DNA from: an uncultured Blautia sp.
GTDB taxonomy: Bacteria > Bacillota > Clostridia > Lachnospirales > Lachnospiraceae
DNA: 17,819 nucleotides
Assembly (NCBI GenBank): GCA_945872375.1
Contig: CAMBYR010000011.1
Span: forward strand, 1 to 17,819
Reading direction: 5' to 3'
Positions 6,446 through 13,886 of this stretch are shown piece after piece. Under the pieces are notes generated by a model. The model was not told where the DNA came from, searched no databases, and saw nothing but the letters and a program-made list of their open reading frames with translations. The translations under genes and the position numbers were made by a program. Positions within the stretch are counted from its first letter, which is position 1, and every line of letters begins with the position of its first letter.

Positions 6446-7165
6446 TTAATAACGGTTGACACGCCCTTTTAACAGCTCTGCAGATCTGTTGATCAAAAGC
6501 TCTTCCGGAAAATGCAGTTCTGTAAGGAGGCTGTCCGCTTCTGCAAATTCACCGATCAGCGTATCAAAATGGGCATCACTGTTTACGATTACCGGAACCT
6601 GATATTCCATGCACAGCCTCAGCATGATCCTGTCGTTTTCCAGAGCATTTTCTCTGGTGCAGTCCGGCTGCAGGGAATGATTGTTCAGCTCCAGAATTTT
6701 TCCATATTCCCTGGCGGCCTGAACAACAGCGGTATAATCCAGTTCATACCTTCCATCATCCGGATGACCCATAATATTTACATGGGGATTTTTCATGGTA
6801 TTGATCATTGCTTCCGTATTTTCCTGCTTTCCGGAAGGTTTGATACACGGTACATGAAGGCTGGCAATGACCACATCCATTGCTTCCAGTGTCCTGTTTC
6901 CAAGATCCACGTTCCCTTCCCTGTCCAGAATATTGACCTCCGTTCCAAGAAGGAGTCGGATTCCATACAGTTCTCTCGGCACTACCTTCAGATTGTGAAA
7001 GTAAAATTTGTGACAGCTTCCCGGCATGGCCGGAGCATGCTCCGTGATTCCCAGAATCTGAAGTCCTTTATCGGATGCTGCCTTTGCCATTTCCCGCAGA
7101 GAACAGTAGGCATGTCCGCTGGCAACCGTATGGGTGTGCAGATCCATGGCATACTGATAATTCAT
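6446..7165 (-). CDS. PHP-domain phosphatase, YcdX family
   Basis: Metal-dependent phosphoesterase of 239 residues with the PHP fold. All expected ligands are present: DLHTHT (His10, His12), His18, TEH (His43), GTE (Glu76), SLH (His104), GHPDD (His134) and NSDAH (Asp197, His199). As I recall the E. coli YcdX structure, its trinuclear zinc site uses residues with the same spacing shifted by 3-5 positions, so the enzyme should be active. The natural substrate of the family is not established. GGAG lies 9 bases before the start and a good promoter is upstream. It is divergent from the yesL group and convergent with yerC. Confidence 0.9.
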   Translation of the reverse strand: MNYQYAMDLHTHTVASGHAYCSLREMAKAASDKGLQILGITEHAPAMPGSCHKFYFHNLKVVPRELYGIRLLLGTEVNILDREGNVDLGNRTLEAMDVVIASLHVPCIKPSGKQENTEAMINTMKNPHVNIMGHPDDGRYELDYTAVVQAAREYGKILELNNHSLQPDCTRENALENDRIMLRLCMEYQVPVIVNSDAHFDTLIGEFAEADSLLTELHFPEELLINRSAELLKGRVNRY

Positions 7166-7206
7166 ATATTCTCACTCCATTTGCTTATCTTTTTTTTCCT
7201 TAATGC

Positions 7207-7235
7207 ATTATACCCTTCCTTTTCCGTGGATTCAA
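7207..7235 (-). promoter_or_regulatory. Promoter of the PHP phosphatase gene
   Basis: Minus strand TTGAAT (7230-7235), 17-base spacer, TATAAT (7207-7212); the start codon is 42 bases downstream. Confidence 0.8.
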
Positions 7236-7315
7236 GCCGAAAACGACTTTGAATTTCATATTATCTGTTGCTCCTGAGAAACGGAGTAAACTGCAACAAT
7301 TTCACCTGAATTTCA

Positions 7316-7344
7316 TTGCTTTTTGGATGCAATTTCGTTATACT
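7316..7344 (+). promoter_or_regulatory. Promoter of the yesL-radical SAM-DUF4364 operon
   Basis: TTGCTT (7316-7321), 17-base spacer, TATACT (7339-7344), followed by a leader of about 55 bases before the ATG at 7405. Nothing else convincing is seen in the 239-base divergent gap. Confidence 0.75.
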
Positions 7345-7404
7345 GTTCTGTAAGCGCTGTTCCTGAAATACTTCAGGCACAAAATACGAAAGGAAGCGGA
7401 AAAT

Positions 7405-8085
7405 ATGGGAAATTTATTTAATATGGACAATAAGTTCTTTGTTTTTATGGGAAAGGTGGCAGATCTGATTATCCTCAATCTCCTCTGCATCGTATGCTGT
7501 ATTCCCATTGTAACGGCTGGAGCCTCCATTACGGCCATGTTTTATGTCACACTGAAAATGGTTCGAAATGAAGAGGCCTACATTGTCCGCAGTTTTTTTA
7601 AATCTTTTAAAGAAAACCTCAGGCAGTCCCTTGTCATCAATCTGATCATGCTGGTTGCTGCCTTTCTTCTGTTTATGGACGTTCGCATCGTAAACCAGAT
7701 GGAAGGAACACTCCACAATGTCCTGCTCGTATTGTTTACGGCACTGGGGCTGTTTTATATCATGATCTTTATCTACATTTACCCGATACTCGCCAAATTT
7801 TACAACAGCATCCGGAACACCTTTATCAATGCATTTCTGATGTCTGTCCGTCATCTGCCCTTTACCGTGCTGATGATCATTATTACCGCAGTACCGGCAG
7901 CAATTTTCTTCATCCCCAATGCACAGGTCTTTTCGACCATGATACTGCTTTTTATCCTGCTCGGATTCTCGACTGTCGCATATATCAACTCTCATTTTCT
8001 GGTAAAGATCTTTGATCGCTACATACCAAAAGAAGAGGAGGAATCTTCCGGACTTCCGGATACGGAGGCGGAGACAGAGGCATAA
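7405..8085 (+). CDS. YesL family membrane protein (DUF624)
   Basis: Integral membrane protein of 226 residues and unknown function. The N-terminus MGNLFNMDNKFFVFMGKVADLIILNLL... and the CCIPIVTAGASITAMFYV segment are the hallmark of YesL/DUF624. About five hydrophobic segments lie near residues 18-42, 82-97, 105-130, 148-166 and 175-195, followed by an acidic cytosolic-type tail rich in Glu. YesL proteins often accompany carbohydrate ABC transporters, but here the partner genes are a radical SAM enzyme and a DUF4364 protein, so a transport role is not supported by context. Its stop codon overlaps the next start by one base (TAATG), indicating translational coupling. Confidence 0.88.
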   Translation: MGNLFNMDNKFFVFMGKVADLIILNLLCIVCCIPIVTAGASITAMFYVTLKMVRNEEAYIVRSFFKSFKENLRQSLVINLIMLVAAFLLFMDVRIVNQMEGTLHNVLLVLFTALGLFYIMIFIYIYPILAKFYNSIRNTFINAFLMSVRHLPFTVLMIIITAVPAAIFFIPNAQVFSTMILLFILLGFSTVAYINSHFLVKIFDRYIPKEEEESSGLPDTEAETEA

Positions 8086-9101
8086 TGAATCCTTCTCCTG
8101 AATATGATACTTTCAGAAATACTTCGGACAGGAATCCGGAAAAATGGGGAGAAAAGCCCTATCACTCTCTGGATTACATGCTCCGCCAAACCTTTGGCGA
8201 AAAAGTATATAAAGTCACTTTAAACGGAGGCATGACCTGCCCCAACCGTGACGGAAAAATCGGAACCAGGGGCTGCATTTTCTGCAGCGCCGGGGGAAGC
8301 GGTGACTTTGCGGCAAACGCTGCGCTCTCCATCACAGAGCAGATCGACAGCCAGATCGCCATGCTCAGCGCCAAACGTCCCATCCATAAATTTATTGCCT
8401 ATTTTCAGGCATACACAAACACCTATGCCCCTGCAGACTATCTGAGAAAAATCTTTACGGAAGCAATCATGCACCCGTCCGTTGTGGCATTGTCCATCGG
8501 TACACGTCCTGACTGTCTGGAAGATGATGTGATTGCTCTCCTGGACTCTCTGAACCGTCAGAAGCCTGTATGGATCGAGCTTGGTCTTCAGACCATCCAT
8601 CCCCGTACGGCACAATATATTCGCCGGGGCTATCCTTTGTCCTGTTTTGAACAAGCCGTTCAGAAGCTTCACAGACACGGGATTTCCGTCATTGTCCACA
8701 CCATTTTAGGGCTTCCCGGGGAATCCGGAGAAGACATGCTGAAAACCATGGATTATCTCAATCAAAAAAAGATTCAGGGAATCAAGCTGCAGCTTCTTCA
8801 TGTACTGGAGGGCACGGATCTGGCCCTGGATTATCGGATGAACAAATTTCGTGTTATGGAGCGGGAAGAATATCTGGATCTTCTCATTGACTGTCTGGAG
8901 CACCTGGATCCATCCATTGTCATCCACCGAATCACCGGCGACGGTCCAAAAGATCTTCTCATCGCTCCGCTGTGGACCAGCCGCAAACGCGAAGTCCTGA
9001 ATCTTCTTCATCACCGCATGAAGGAACGCGGCAGCTTTCAGGGAAAGCTTCTGCAAAAAGGAGGAATTTCATGGCAACACCATTTACCACCTACAAACTG
9101 A
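8085..9101 (+). CDS. TIGR01212-type radical SAM protein (YtqA family)
   Basis: 338-residue radical SAM enzyme of unknown substrate. SLDYMLRQTFGEKVYKVTLN leads into the cluster-binding cysteines Cys52, Cys64 and Cys67 (CPNRDG...GCIFC), the widened spacing typical of this family rather than the classic CxxxCxxC. GLQTIHPRTAQYIRRGY and HTILGLPGESGEDM are the later SAM-barrel signatures. The family resembles the Elp3 group and has been linked to tRNA modification in some reports; I cannot confirm that here. The start overlaps the YesL stop by one base. The 3' end overlaps the next gene by 31 bases and contains that gene's AAGGAGG. Confidence 0.9.
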   Translation: MNPSPEYDTFRNTSDRNPEKWGEKPYHSLDYMLRQTFGEKVYKVTLNGGMTCPNRDGKIGTRGCIFCSAGGSGDFAANAALSITEQIDSQIAMLSAKRPIHKFIAYFQAYTNTYAPADYLRKIFTEAIMHPSVVALSIGTRPDCLEDDVIALLDSLNRQKPVWIELGLQTIHPRTAQYIRRGYPLSCFEQAVQKLHRHGISVIVHTILGLPGESGEDMLKTMDYLNQKKIQGIKLQLLHVLEGTDLALDYRMNKFRVMEREEYLDLLIDCLEHLDPSIVIHRITGDGPKDLLIAPLWTSRKREVLNLLHHRMKERGSFQGKLLQKGGISWQHHLPPTN

Positions 9102-9583
9102 TCGTTCTCTATATGCTTCAGAATTCCGAGAACGCCCTTACAAATTCACAGATATCCGAGTTTATTCTCGACCGCGAATACACCAACTACTTCCATCTTC
9201 AGCAGGCCATTTCAGAGCTGGAAGAAACAGATCTTCTGAAAAAACAGACGGTTTCCAACGCCTCTTACTACCATATTACCGAGGAGGGAAGAAAAACTCT
9301 CAGTTATTTTGAAAATGAGATTTCATCGGATATCCGGAGAGAGGTACATGATTATCTGAAAAATCTGGGAATGCAGGTTCCAAAAAGGATCCTTACTCCC
9401 GCAGATTATTATGAGACGCCTCAGGGCGGTTTCTGCGTACGGTGTCAGCTCATCGAGAAAAACACCACACTTCTGGATCTTACCATTTCAGCACCGGGAA
9501 AAGAAGCAGCAAGATCCATCAGCCGCAACTGGGCAAAGAAAAGCCAGGATATTTATGCATTAATGATGGAGGAGCTCCTTTAG
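9071..9583 (+). CDS. DUF4364 family protein with N-terminal winged helix
   Basis: 170-residue protein. The start at 9071 is chosen over an upstream in-frame ATG at 8972: AAGGAGG lies exactly 6 bases before it, and MATPFTTYKLIVLYMLQ is the typical beginning of DUF4364 proteins. Residues 1-75 (LIVLYMLQNSENALTNSQISEFIL, with ISELEETDLLKKQ and YYHITEEGRKTL following) read as a PadR/MarR-like winged helix. The C-terminal part (90-170) is an alpha/beta region of unknown role. It is probably a transcription factor; no target is known. The stop overlaps the stop of convergent rarA by 3-4 bases. Confidence 0.87.
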   Translation: MATPFTTYKLIVLYMLQNSENALTNSQISEFILDREYTNYFHLQQAISELEETDLLKKQTVSNASYYHITEEGRKTLSYFENEISSDIRREVHDYLKNLGMQVPKRILTPADYYETPQGGFCVRCQLIEKNTTLLDLTISAPGKEAARSISRNWAKKSQDIYALMMEELL

Positions 9584-9592
9584 GGCTCCTCC
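9568..9592. terminator. Hairpin spanning the overlapping stop codons of the DUF4364 gene and rarA
   Basis: Perfect GGAGGAGC / GCTCCTCC arms with inner CC-TTTA-GG pairs and one bulged T. Both stop codons lie in or beside the loop. The plus-strand tail TTTATCATCTTC is only partly U-rich and the minus-strand tail is not, so termination strength is uncertain. Confidence 0.5.
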
Positions 9593-10899
9593 TTTATCAT
9601 CTTCATATGTTCTTTCAGTTTTTTCTCATAGCCCATGTCACTGAGCTCATAAAACGTCTCTCCCAGAATTTCGTCAGGGAGATACTGCTGCTTTACATAG
9701 TGGTTGGGATAATCGTGCGCATACTTATAGCCAATGCCGTGTCCAAGTTTTTCATGTCCTCCATAATGCGCATCCTGAAGGTGCGGAGGCACCGTGGTTC
9801 TGGTGCGTTTCACAGATTCCATAGCTGCAGAAATAGCATTCACGGCTGCATTGCTTTTTGGTGCACAGGCCATATAGGCAGCCGCCTGAGAAAGAATGAT
9901 CTGTGATTCCGGCATTCCCACACGCTCCACAGCCTGAGCAGCCGCAGCAGCCACACAAATTGCCTGAGGATCCGCATTTCCGATGTCCTCTGAAGCAAGG
10001 ATCATGATCCTCCTGGCAATAAACTTCACATCTTCTCCGGCATATAGCATCTTTGCAAGATAATAAACTGCAGCGTCCGGGTCGGAGCCCCTCATACTTT
10101 TGATAAATGCAGAAATGATGTCATAATGGTTATCACCGTTCTTATCGTAGCGGATCACACGCTTCTGAATGCACTCAGAAGCCACGTCAAGCGTCAGATG
10201 GATCTTTCCGTCGGAATCTCTGGGTGTGGTCAGGATCGCCAGCTCTACGGCGTTCAGGGCGCTTCTGGCATCCCCTCCTGCCATATCCGCCAGAAACTCC
10301 ATGGCATCTTCCTCGATCACCGCATGATAGCTTCCCATTCCCTTTACGGGATCATTTACCGCACGGGAGATCAGTTCCCGGATCTCCTCTTTTTCCAGTG
10401 CCTTCAGCTCAAAAACAATGGAGCGTGATAAAAGAGCCCCGTTTACCTCAAAATAGGGATTTTCCGTTGTCGCACCAATGAGGATGACCGTTCCGTCTTC
10501 CACAAAAGGAAGCAGATAATCCTGCTGTCCCTTATTAAAGCGATGGATCTCGTCGATGAACAGGATCGTTTTTTTCCCGTACATTCCCCTGTCATCCTGC
10601 GCCTGCTTTACAACAGCCTCCATATCCTTTTTTCCCGCCACGGTGGCATTGATCTGGGTGAAGCTGGCGCTGGTGGTATTGGCGATCACCTTTGCCAGAG
10701 TGGTCTTTCCTGTTCCGGGCGGACCGTAAAAAATCACGGAGGTAAGCTTATCTGCCTTAATCGCACGATAAAGCAATTTATCTTTTCCCACAATGTGCTG
10801 CTGCCCTACCACCTCCTCCAGTTTGGTGGGGCGAAGCCTGGAAGCCAGAGGGGATTCCTTTTCCATTGTTCTGGATTTGGCATATTCAAATAAATCCAT
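9580..10899 (-). CDS. rarA: Replication-associated recombination protein A (RarA/MgsA AAA+ ATPase)
   Basis: Clamp-loader-like AAA+ ATPase of 439 residues that acts at stalled replication forks and recombination intermediates. PLASRLRPTKLEEVVGQQHIVG (17-38) is the standard entry. Walker A is GPPGTGKTT (59-67), Walker B ILFIDEIHRFNK (112-123), sensor 1 GATTENPYF (142-150), then GGDARSALNAVE (sensor 2 region). The tail with MRGSDPDAAVYYLA, RRIMILASEDIGNADP and PPHLQDAHY is the RarA tetramerisation domain. Length is normal. GGAG lies 6 bases before the start. It overlaps the convergent DUF4364 stop codon and has its own promoter. Confidence 0.97.
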   Translation of the reverse strand: MDLFEYAKSRTMEKESPLASRLRPTKLEEVVGQQHIVGKDKLLYRAIKADKLTSVIFYGPPGTGKTTLAKVIANTTSASFTQINATVAGKKDMEAVVKQAQDDRGMYGKKTILFIDEIHRFNKGQQDYLLPFVEDGTVILIGATTENPYFEVNGALLSRSIVFELKALEKEEIRELISRAVNDPVKGMGSYHAVIEEDAMEFLADMAGGDARSALNAVELAILTTPRDSDGKIHLTLDVASECIQKRVIRYDKNGDNHYDIISAFIKSMRGSDPDAAVYYLAKMLYAGEDVKFIARRIMILASEDIGNADPQAICVAAAAAQAVERVGMPESQIILSQAAAYMACAPKSNAAVNAISAAMESVKRTRTTVPPHLQDAHYGGHEKLGHGIGYKYAHDYPNHYVKQQYLPDEILGETFYELSDMGYEKKLKEHMKMIKEEP

Positions 10900-10952
10900 A
10901 TTTTTCTCCGTTTCTGTACACCTCTTTAGCGTACATTTGTTCTGTTTTTCTT

Positions 10953-10981
10953 ATTATAGCATCTCAGGGCAAAGAGAACAA
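10953..10981 (-). promoter_or_regulatory. rarA promoter
   Basis: Minus strand TTGTTC (10976-10981), 17-base spacer, TATAAT (10953-10958) with TGC extended -10. It lies 54 bases upstream of the start codon, after the deacetylase gene. Confidence 0.8.
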
Positions 10982-11031
10982 GCCCTCTTCCACTTTCTTC
11001 AGGCTCTATAGCTGCCGTTTTCCCGCCTTTT

Positions 11032-11673
11032 TCAGGACACGATCAGTTCATCCACGGTCACAAACTGATATCCCTCCTTCTGAAGCAGATCCACAACCTT
11101 CAGGGCTGCTTCCACCGACGTATCATATTCATCGTGCATCAGGATAATGGAACCATCCCTGATATTCTCTTCCACGATTTTCAAAATGGCATCTACATTT
11201 CGGCTCTTCCAGTCCAGTGTATCAATATCCCAGAAGACCGGAAACATGGTCACACACAGCTCCAGGTTTTCTTTCCATGCACCGAAGGGCGGCCTGATAT
11301 AGGATGGATAAACTCCTGTCATCTCATAGATCAGATTATTTGTCTTCTGAATCTCCTCACAGGCAAGGGACTGAGGAATTTTATTCAGCAGCACATGGTG
11401 ATACGTATGATTCCCGATCAGATGCCCCTCCTCCTGCATTCTCTGTACCAGTTCCTCATTTCCTTCCATATTTTGTCCTAAAAGAAAAAAAGAAGCGCGT
11501 ACGCCCCGTTCCTTCAGACCATCCAGCAGCTCCGGCGTATACCGGGAGCTTGGACCGTCATCAAAGGTCAGGGCCACTCTCGGCACTTCTTCCCCGGAGG
11601 TCTTTCCCCGGTAAATACAGATTCCCGCCGCAAGAAGAAGGATCGAACACCATAACCGTTTCTTTTTACCCAT
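11032..11673 (-). CDS. Membrane-anchored polysaccharide deacetylase (NodB homology, CE4)
   Basis: 213-residue protein that probably removes N-acetyl groups from peptidoglycan or another cell-surface polymer. Residues 1-21 (basic start, then a hydrophobic run with Cys9 and Cys19) form a signal anchor or signal peptide. The catalytic domain is complete: TFDDGP (36-41, base and metal Asp), HTYHH (89-93, metal His), RPPFG (127-131), DTLDW (151-155) and ILMHD (177-181). There is no extra wall-binding domain, so it is near the minimum size. AAGGG lies 6-7 bases before the start. It sits after the cmk-like terminator and upstream of rarA, with no clear terminator of its own. The exact substrate cannot be told. 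Confidence 0.92.
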   Translation of the reverse strand: MGKKKRLWCSILLLAAGICIYRGKTSGEEVPRVALTFDDGPSSRYTPELLDGLKERGVRASFFLLGQNMEGNEELVQRMQEEGHLIGNHTYHHVLLNKIPQSLACEEIQKTNNLIYEMTGVYPSYIRPPFGAWKENLELCVTMFPVFWDIDTLDWKSRNVDAILKIVEENIRDGSIILMHDEYDTSVEAALKVVDLLQKEGYQFVTVDELIVS

Positions 11674-11717
11674 AATTTTCCCTTAGAATGTCTTTTCTTA
11701 ATATATGACCATCACCG

Positions 11718-11749
11718 AAAAAAAAGAAGTGCAGGCTGCCCCACACTCC
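11718..11749 (-). terminator. Intrinsic terminator of the liv operon
   Basis: Minus-strand stem of 10 pairs (three G-U) around loop GCAG, followed by TTTTTTTT (plus-strand A run 11718-11725). It lies just after the cytidylate-kinase-like gene. Confidence 0.88.
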
Positions 11750-11761
11750 TTTTCTACATCC

Positions 11762-12391
11762 TTATTTTGTCTGCATTGCATAATAGCGGCTTTCGATCGC
11801 TGCTCTTACACCGTCATACCCAAGAACACTGGTATCCAGATACATGTCATAATTTTCCGGATCATTCCATTCTTTTCCGGTAAATCTTCGGCAGAATTCC
11901 TGTTTTCTCTTATCATCCTTCTGAAGAAATTTTTCAATTTCTCTGGGAGATTTGCTGAGCTTCTTTGCAGCCTCCTCCATACGAAATTCCCAGGACGCAT
12001 GTACAAAAACACGCAGTACATGAGGATAATCTGTCACATTCAGGATGGAGTTTGCACAGCGGCCAATGATCACACAGGATTCCTTTTCTGCCAGTTCCTT
12101 GATGATCTTTGCCTGGTAGCTGAACAGATTGGTATCTGATGTAAAATCTTTACTTTGCGGAGGAATCAATTCCCCTGTATAAATACCGCTTTTTGAGAAA
12201 AGAGGCGGTTTCGCACTGGTGTACTCATCCACACGTCCGAATAAGGTTTCATGGATTCCGCTGTCCTCAGAAGCCATACGGATAATATCCTTGTCATAAT
12301 AGGAAATTCCGAGTTTTTTGGAAAGCATCTCGCCAATCGTACGTCCGCCGCTTCCATACTCTCTTGCGATAGTAATCACAACATGATCCAT
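11762..12391 (-). CDS. Cytidylate kinase-like family protein
   Basis: 209-residue P-loop protein of the cytidylate-kinase-like family (PF13189 by memory). The phosphate-binding region is REYGSGGRTIGEML (10-23), where GSGGRTIG replaces a normal GxxGxGKS/T loop and lacks the usual Lys. DKDII follows at 33-37 and VIIGRCANSIL at 107-117, then the basic C-terminal half (KRKQEFCRRFTGKEW). These proteins are common in gut Clostridia, but their reaction is unproven; the true CMP kinase is normally next to lytB/rpsA, not here. AGGAGG lies 5 bases before ATG. The gene starts only 9 bases after livF stops and precedes the operon terminator, so it is co-transcribed with the amino acid transporter. Confidence 0.88.
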   Translation of the reverse strand: MDHVVITIAREYGSGGRTIGEMLSKKLGISYYDKDIIRMASEDSGIHETLFGRVDEYTSAKPPLFSKSGIYTGELIPPQSKDFTSDTNLFSYQAKIIKELAEKESCVIIGRCANSILNVTDYPHVLRVFVHASWEFRMEEAAKKLSKSPREIEKFLQKDDKRKQEFCRRFTGKEWNDPENYDMYLDTSVLGYDGVRAAIESRYYAMQTK

Positions 12392-12400
12392 ATTTGCCTC

Positions 12401-13111
12401 CTATTCTCCCAGATATGCTTTCTGGACTGATTCATCGTGAAGCAGATCTTCCGCTTTTCCTGACAGGGAAATTCTTCCTGTTTCCAGAACATAGGCTCTG
12501 TCCGCAATGGAAAGTGCTTTTTTCGCATTCTGTTCTACCAGAAGAACTGTCGTTCCGCTCTCACTGACTACTTTAATAATATCAAAAATCTCATTTACGA
12601 AAATCGGGGACAGACCCATAGACGGCTCGTCCATAACGATAATTCTCGGTTTGCTCATCAGCGCGCGTCCCATGGCGAGCATCTGCTGTTCACCGCCGGA
12701 AAGAGTACCGGCACGCTGATTTTTACGTTCCTCCAGACGCGGGAAACGCTTGTAGACCGTTTTCAGACTTTCTTCAATCTCTTTTTTATCTTTTCTGGTA
12801 TAAGCTCCCAGAAGCAGATTTTCATATACACTGAGCTGAGAAAATACACGCCGTCCTTCCGGAACATGCGCAATTCCCATTTCTACGATTTTATGCGCCG
12901 GCACCCTGGTAATATCTTTTCCCTCGAAAATGATAGAACCCTGCTTTGCCGGAATCAGTCCGGTAAGAGTCTGAAGAGTCGTTGTTTTTCCGGCACCGTT
13001 GGCACCGATCAGGGCAATGACCTCACCCTGATTGACTTCAAAGGAAATACCCTTTAACGCCTGAATTACACCGTAATATACGTGTAAGTCCTTTACCTCT
13101 AACATTGCCAT
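12401..13111 (-). CDS. livF: Branched-chain amino acid ABC transporter ATP-binding protein LivF
   Basis: One of the two cytoplasmic ATPases of the HAAT importer, 236 residues. Walker A GANGAGKTT (36-44), Q-loop region with VPEGRRVF (83-90), signature LSGGEQQ (137-143), Walker B IIVMDEP (157-163), and VEQN in place of the switch His, as is usual for LivF. GGAGG lies 10 bases before the first ATG; the second ATG, two codons on (13105), is less likely because livG begins with the same MAMLEV. It follows livG by 14 bases. Its first 20 and last 22 bases are repeated in and around livG. Confidence 0.95.
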   Translation of the reverse strand: MAMLEVKDLHVYYGVIQALKGISFEVNQGEVIALIGANGAGKTTTLQTLTGLIPAKQGSIIFEGKDITRVPAHKIVEMGIAHVPEGRRVFSQLSVYENLLLGAYTRKDKKEIEESLKTVYKRFPRLEERKNQRAGTLSGGEQQMLAMGRALMSKPRIIVMDEPSMGLSPIFVNEIFDIIKVVSESGTTVLLVEQNAKKALSIADRAYVLETGRISLSGKAEDLLHDESVQKAYLGE

Positions 13112-13125
13112 TCTATCCGTTCCTC

Positions 13126-13884
13126 CTATTCTCCCAGATATGCAGTGATAACTGCCGGATCATTCAGAACTGCCGATGTTTCTCCCTGGCAGAGTACCTG
13201 ACCGAAATTCAGCACTGTCAGTTCCTCACAGATACCGCCTACCAGCTTCATATCATGCTCAATCAGAAGGATCGTCATATCAAAATGGTCTCTTACAAAA
13301 CGAATGGTATCCATCAGCTCCTGTGTCTCGTTTGGATTCATGCCGGCTGCCGGCTCATCCAGGAGAAGAAGCTTGGGTTCTGTAGCCATGGCTCTGGCAA
13401 TCTCCAGCTTACGCTGTTTTCCGTAAGGAAGGTTTCCTGCCAGATAATCCGCTTCCTTGTCCAGATCGAACACCTTCAGGATTTCCATGGCACGGCTCGT
13501 CATTTCCTTTTCTGTTTTAAAGTACTTTGGAAGGCGGAAAATTCCGGTAAAGGTAGAATATGGATGATGATTATGAAATCCTGCCTTTACATTATCCAGA
13601 ACAGAAAGCTGACGGAACAGACGAATGTTCTGGAACGTTCTTGCCACGCCTGCTTTATTGATGTCAATCGTATTTTTTCCCGTAATGTCCTGACCATCCA
13701 GGCGGATGATTCCCTCGGTAGGCTTGTATACACCTGTAAGAAGGTTGAATACGGTTGTTTTTCCGGCACCGTTGGGGCCGATCAGGCCATACAGACATCC
13801 CTTCTCGATATTCAGGTTAAAATTGTCAACGGCATGAAGACCGCCGAAGGAGATGGACAAATGATTTACCTCTAACATTGCCAT
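13126..13884 (-). CDS. livG: Branched-chain amino acid ABC transporter ATP-binding protein LivG
   Basis: Second ATPase of the importer, 252 residues. Walker A GPNGAGKTT (36-44), ARTFQNIRLF (81-90, Q-loop), signature LPYGKQRKLEIARA (152-165; LSYGxQR is the more common LivG form), Walker B LLLLDEPAAGMNP (172-184), switch His210 in LIEHDM. The insert near 101-125 (AGFHNHHPYSTFTG) is typical of LivG and distinguishes it from LivF. GGAGG lies 10 bases upstream of the start. It directly follows livM with 2 bases between. Confidence 0.95.
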   Translation of the reverse strand: MAMLEVNHLSISFGGLHAVDNFNLNIEKGCLYGLIGPNGAGKTTVFNLLTGVYKPTEGIIRLDGQDITGKNTIDINKAGVARTFQNIRLFRQLSVLDNVKAGFHNHHPYSTFTGIFRLPKYFKTEKEMTSRAMEILKVFDLDKEADYLAGNLPYGKQRKLEIARAMATEPKLLLLDEPAAGMNPNETQELMDTIRFVRDHFDMTILLIEHDMKLVGGICEELTVLNFGQVLCQGETSAVLNDPAVITAYLGE

Positions 13885-13886
13885 AA

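Noticed and set aside
6512..7252. Plus-strand open frame of 246 codons opposite the PHP phosphatase
   Set aside because: The minus-strand frame has every zinc ligand of a known family; the plus-strand product has none.
7266..7301. Hairpin GTTGCTCC/GGAG-GCAAC in the gap between the phosphatase and yesL
   Set aside because: The stem is broken by a six-base bulge and is no better than chance.
8972..9070. Longer DUF4364 start adding 33 residues
   Set aside because: It would lie within the radical SAM gene, lacks a ribosome binding site, and the downstream ATG has a perfect one.
13105..13875. Plus-strand open frame of 256 codons opposite livG
   Set aside because: It is fully antisense to livG with no motif or start signal.
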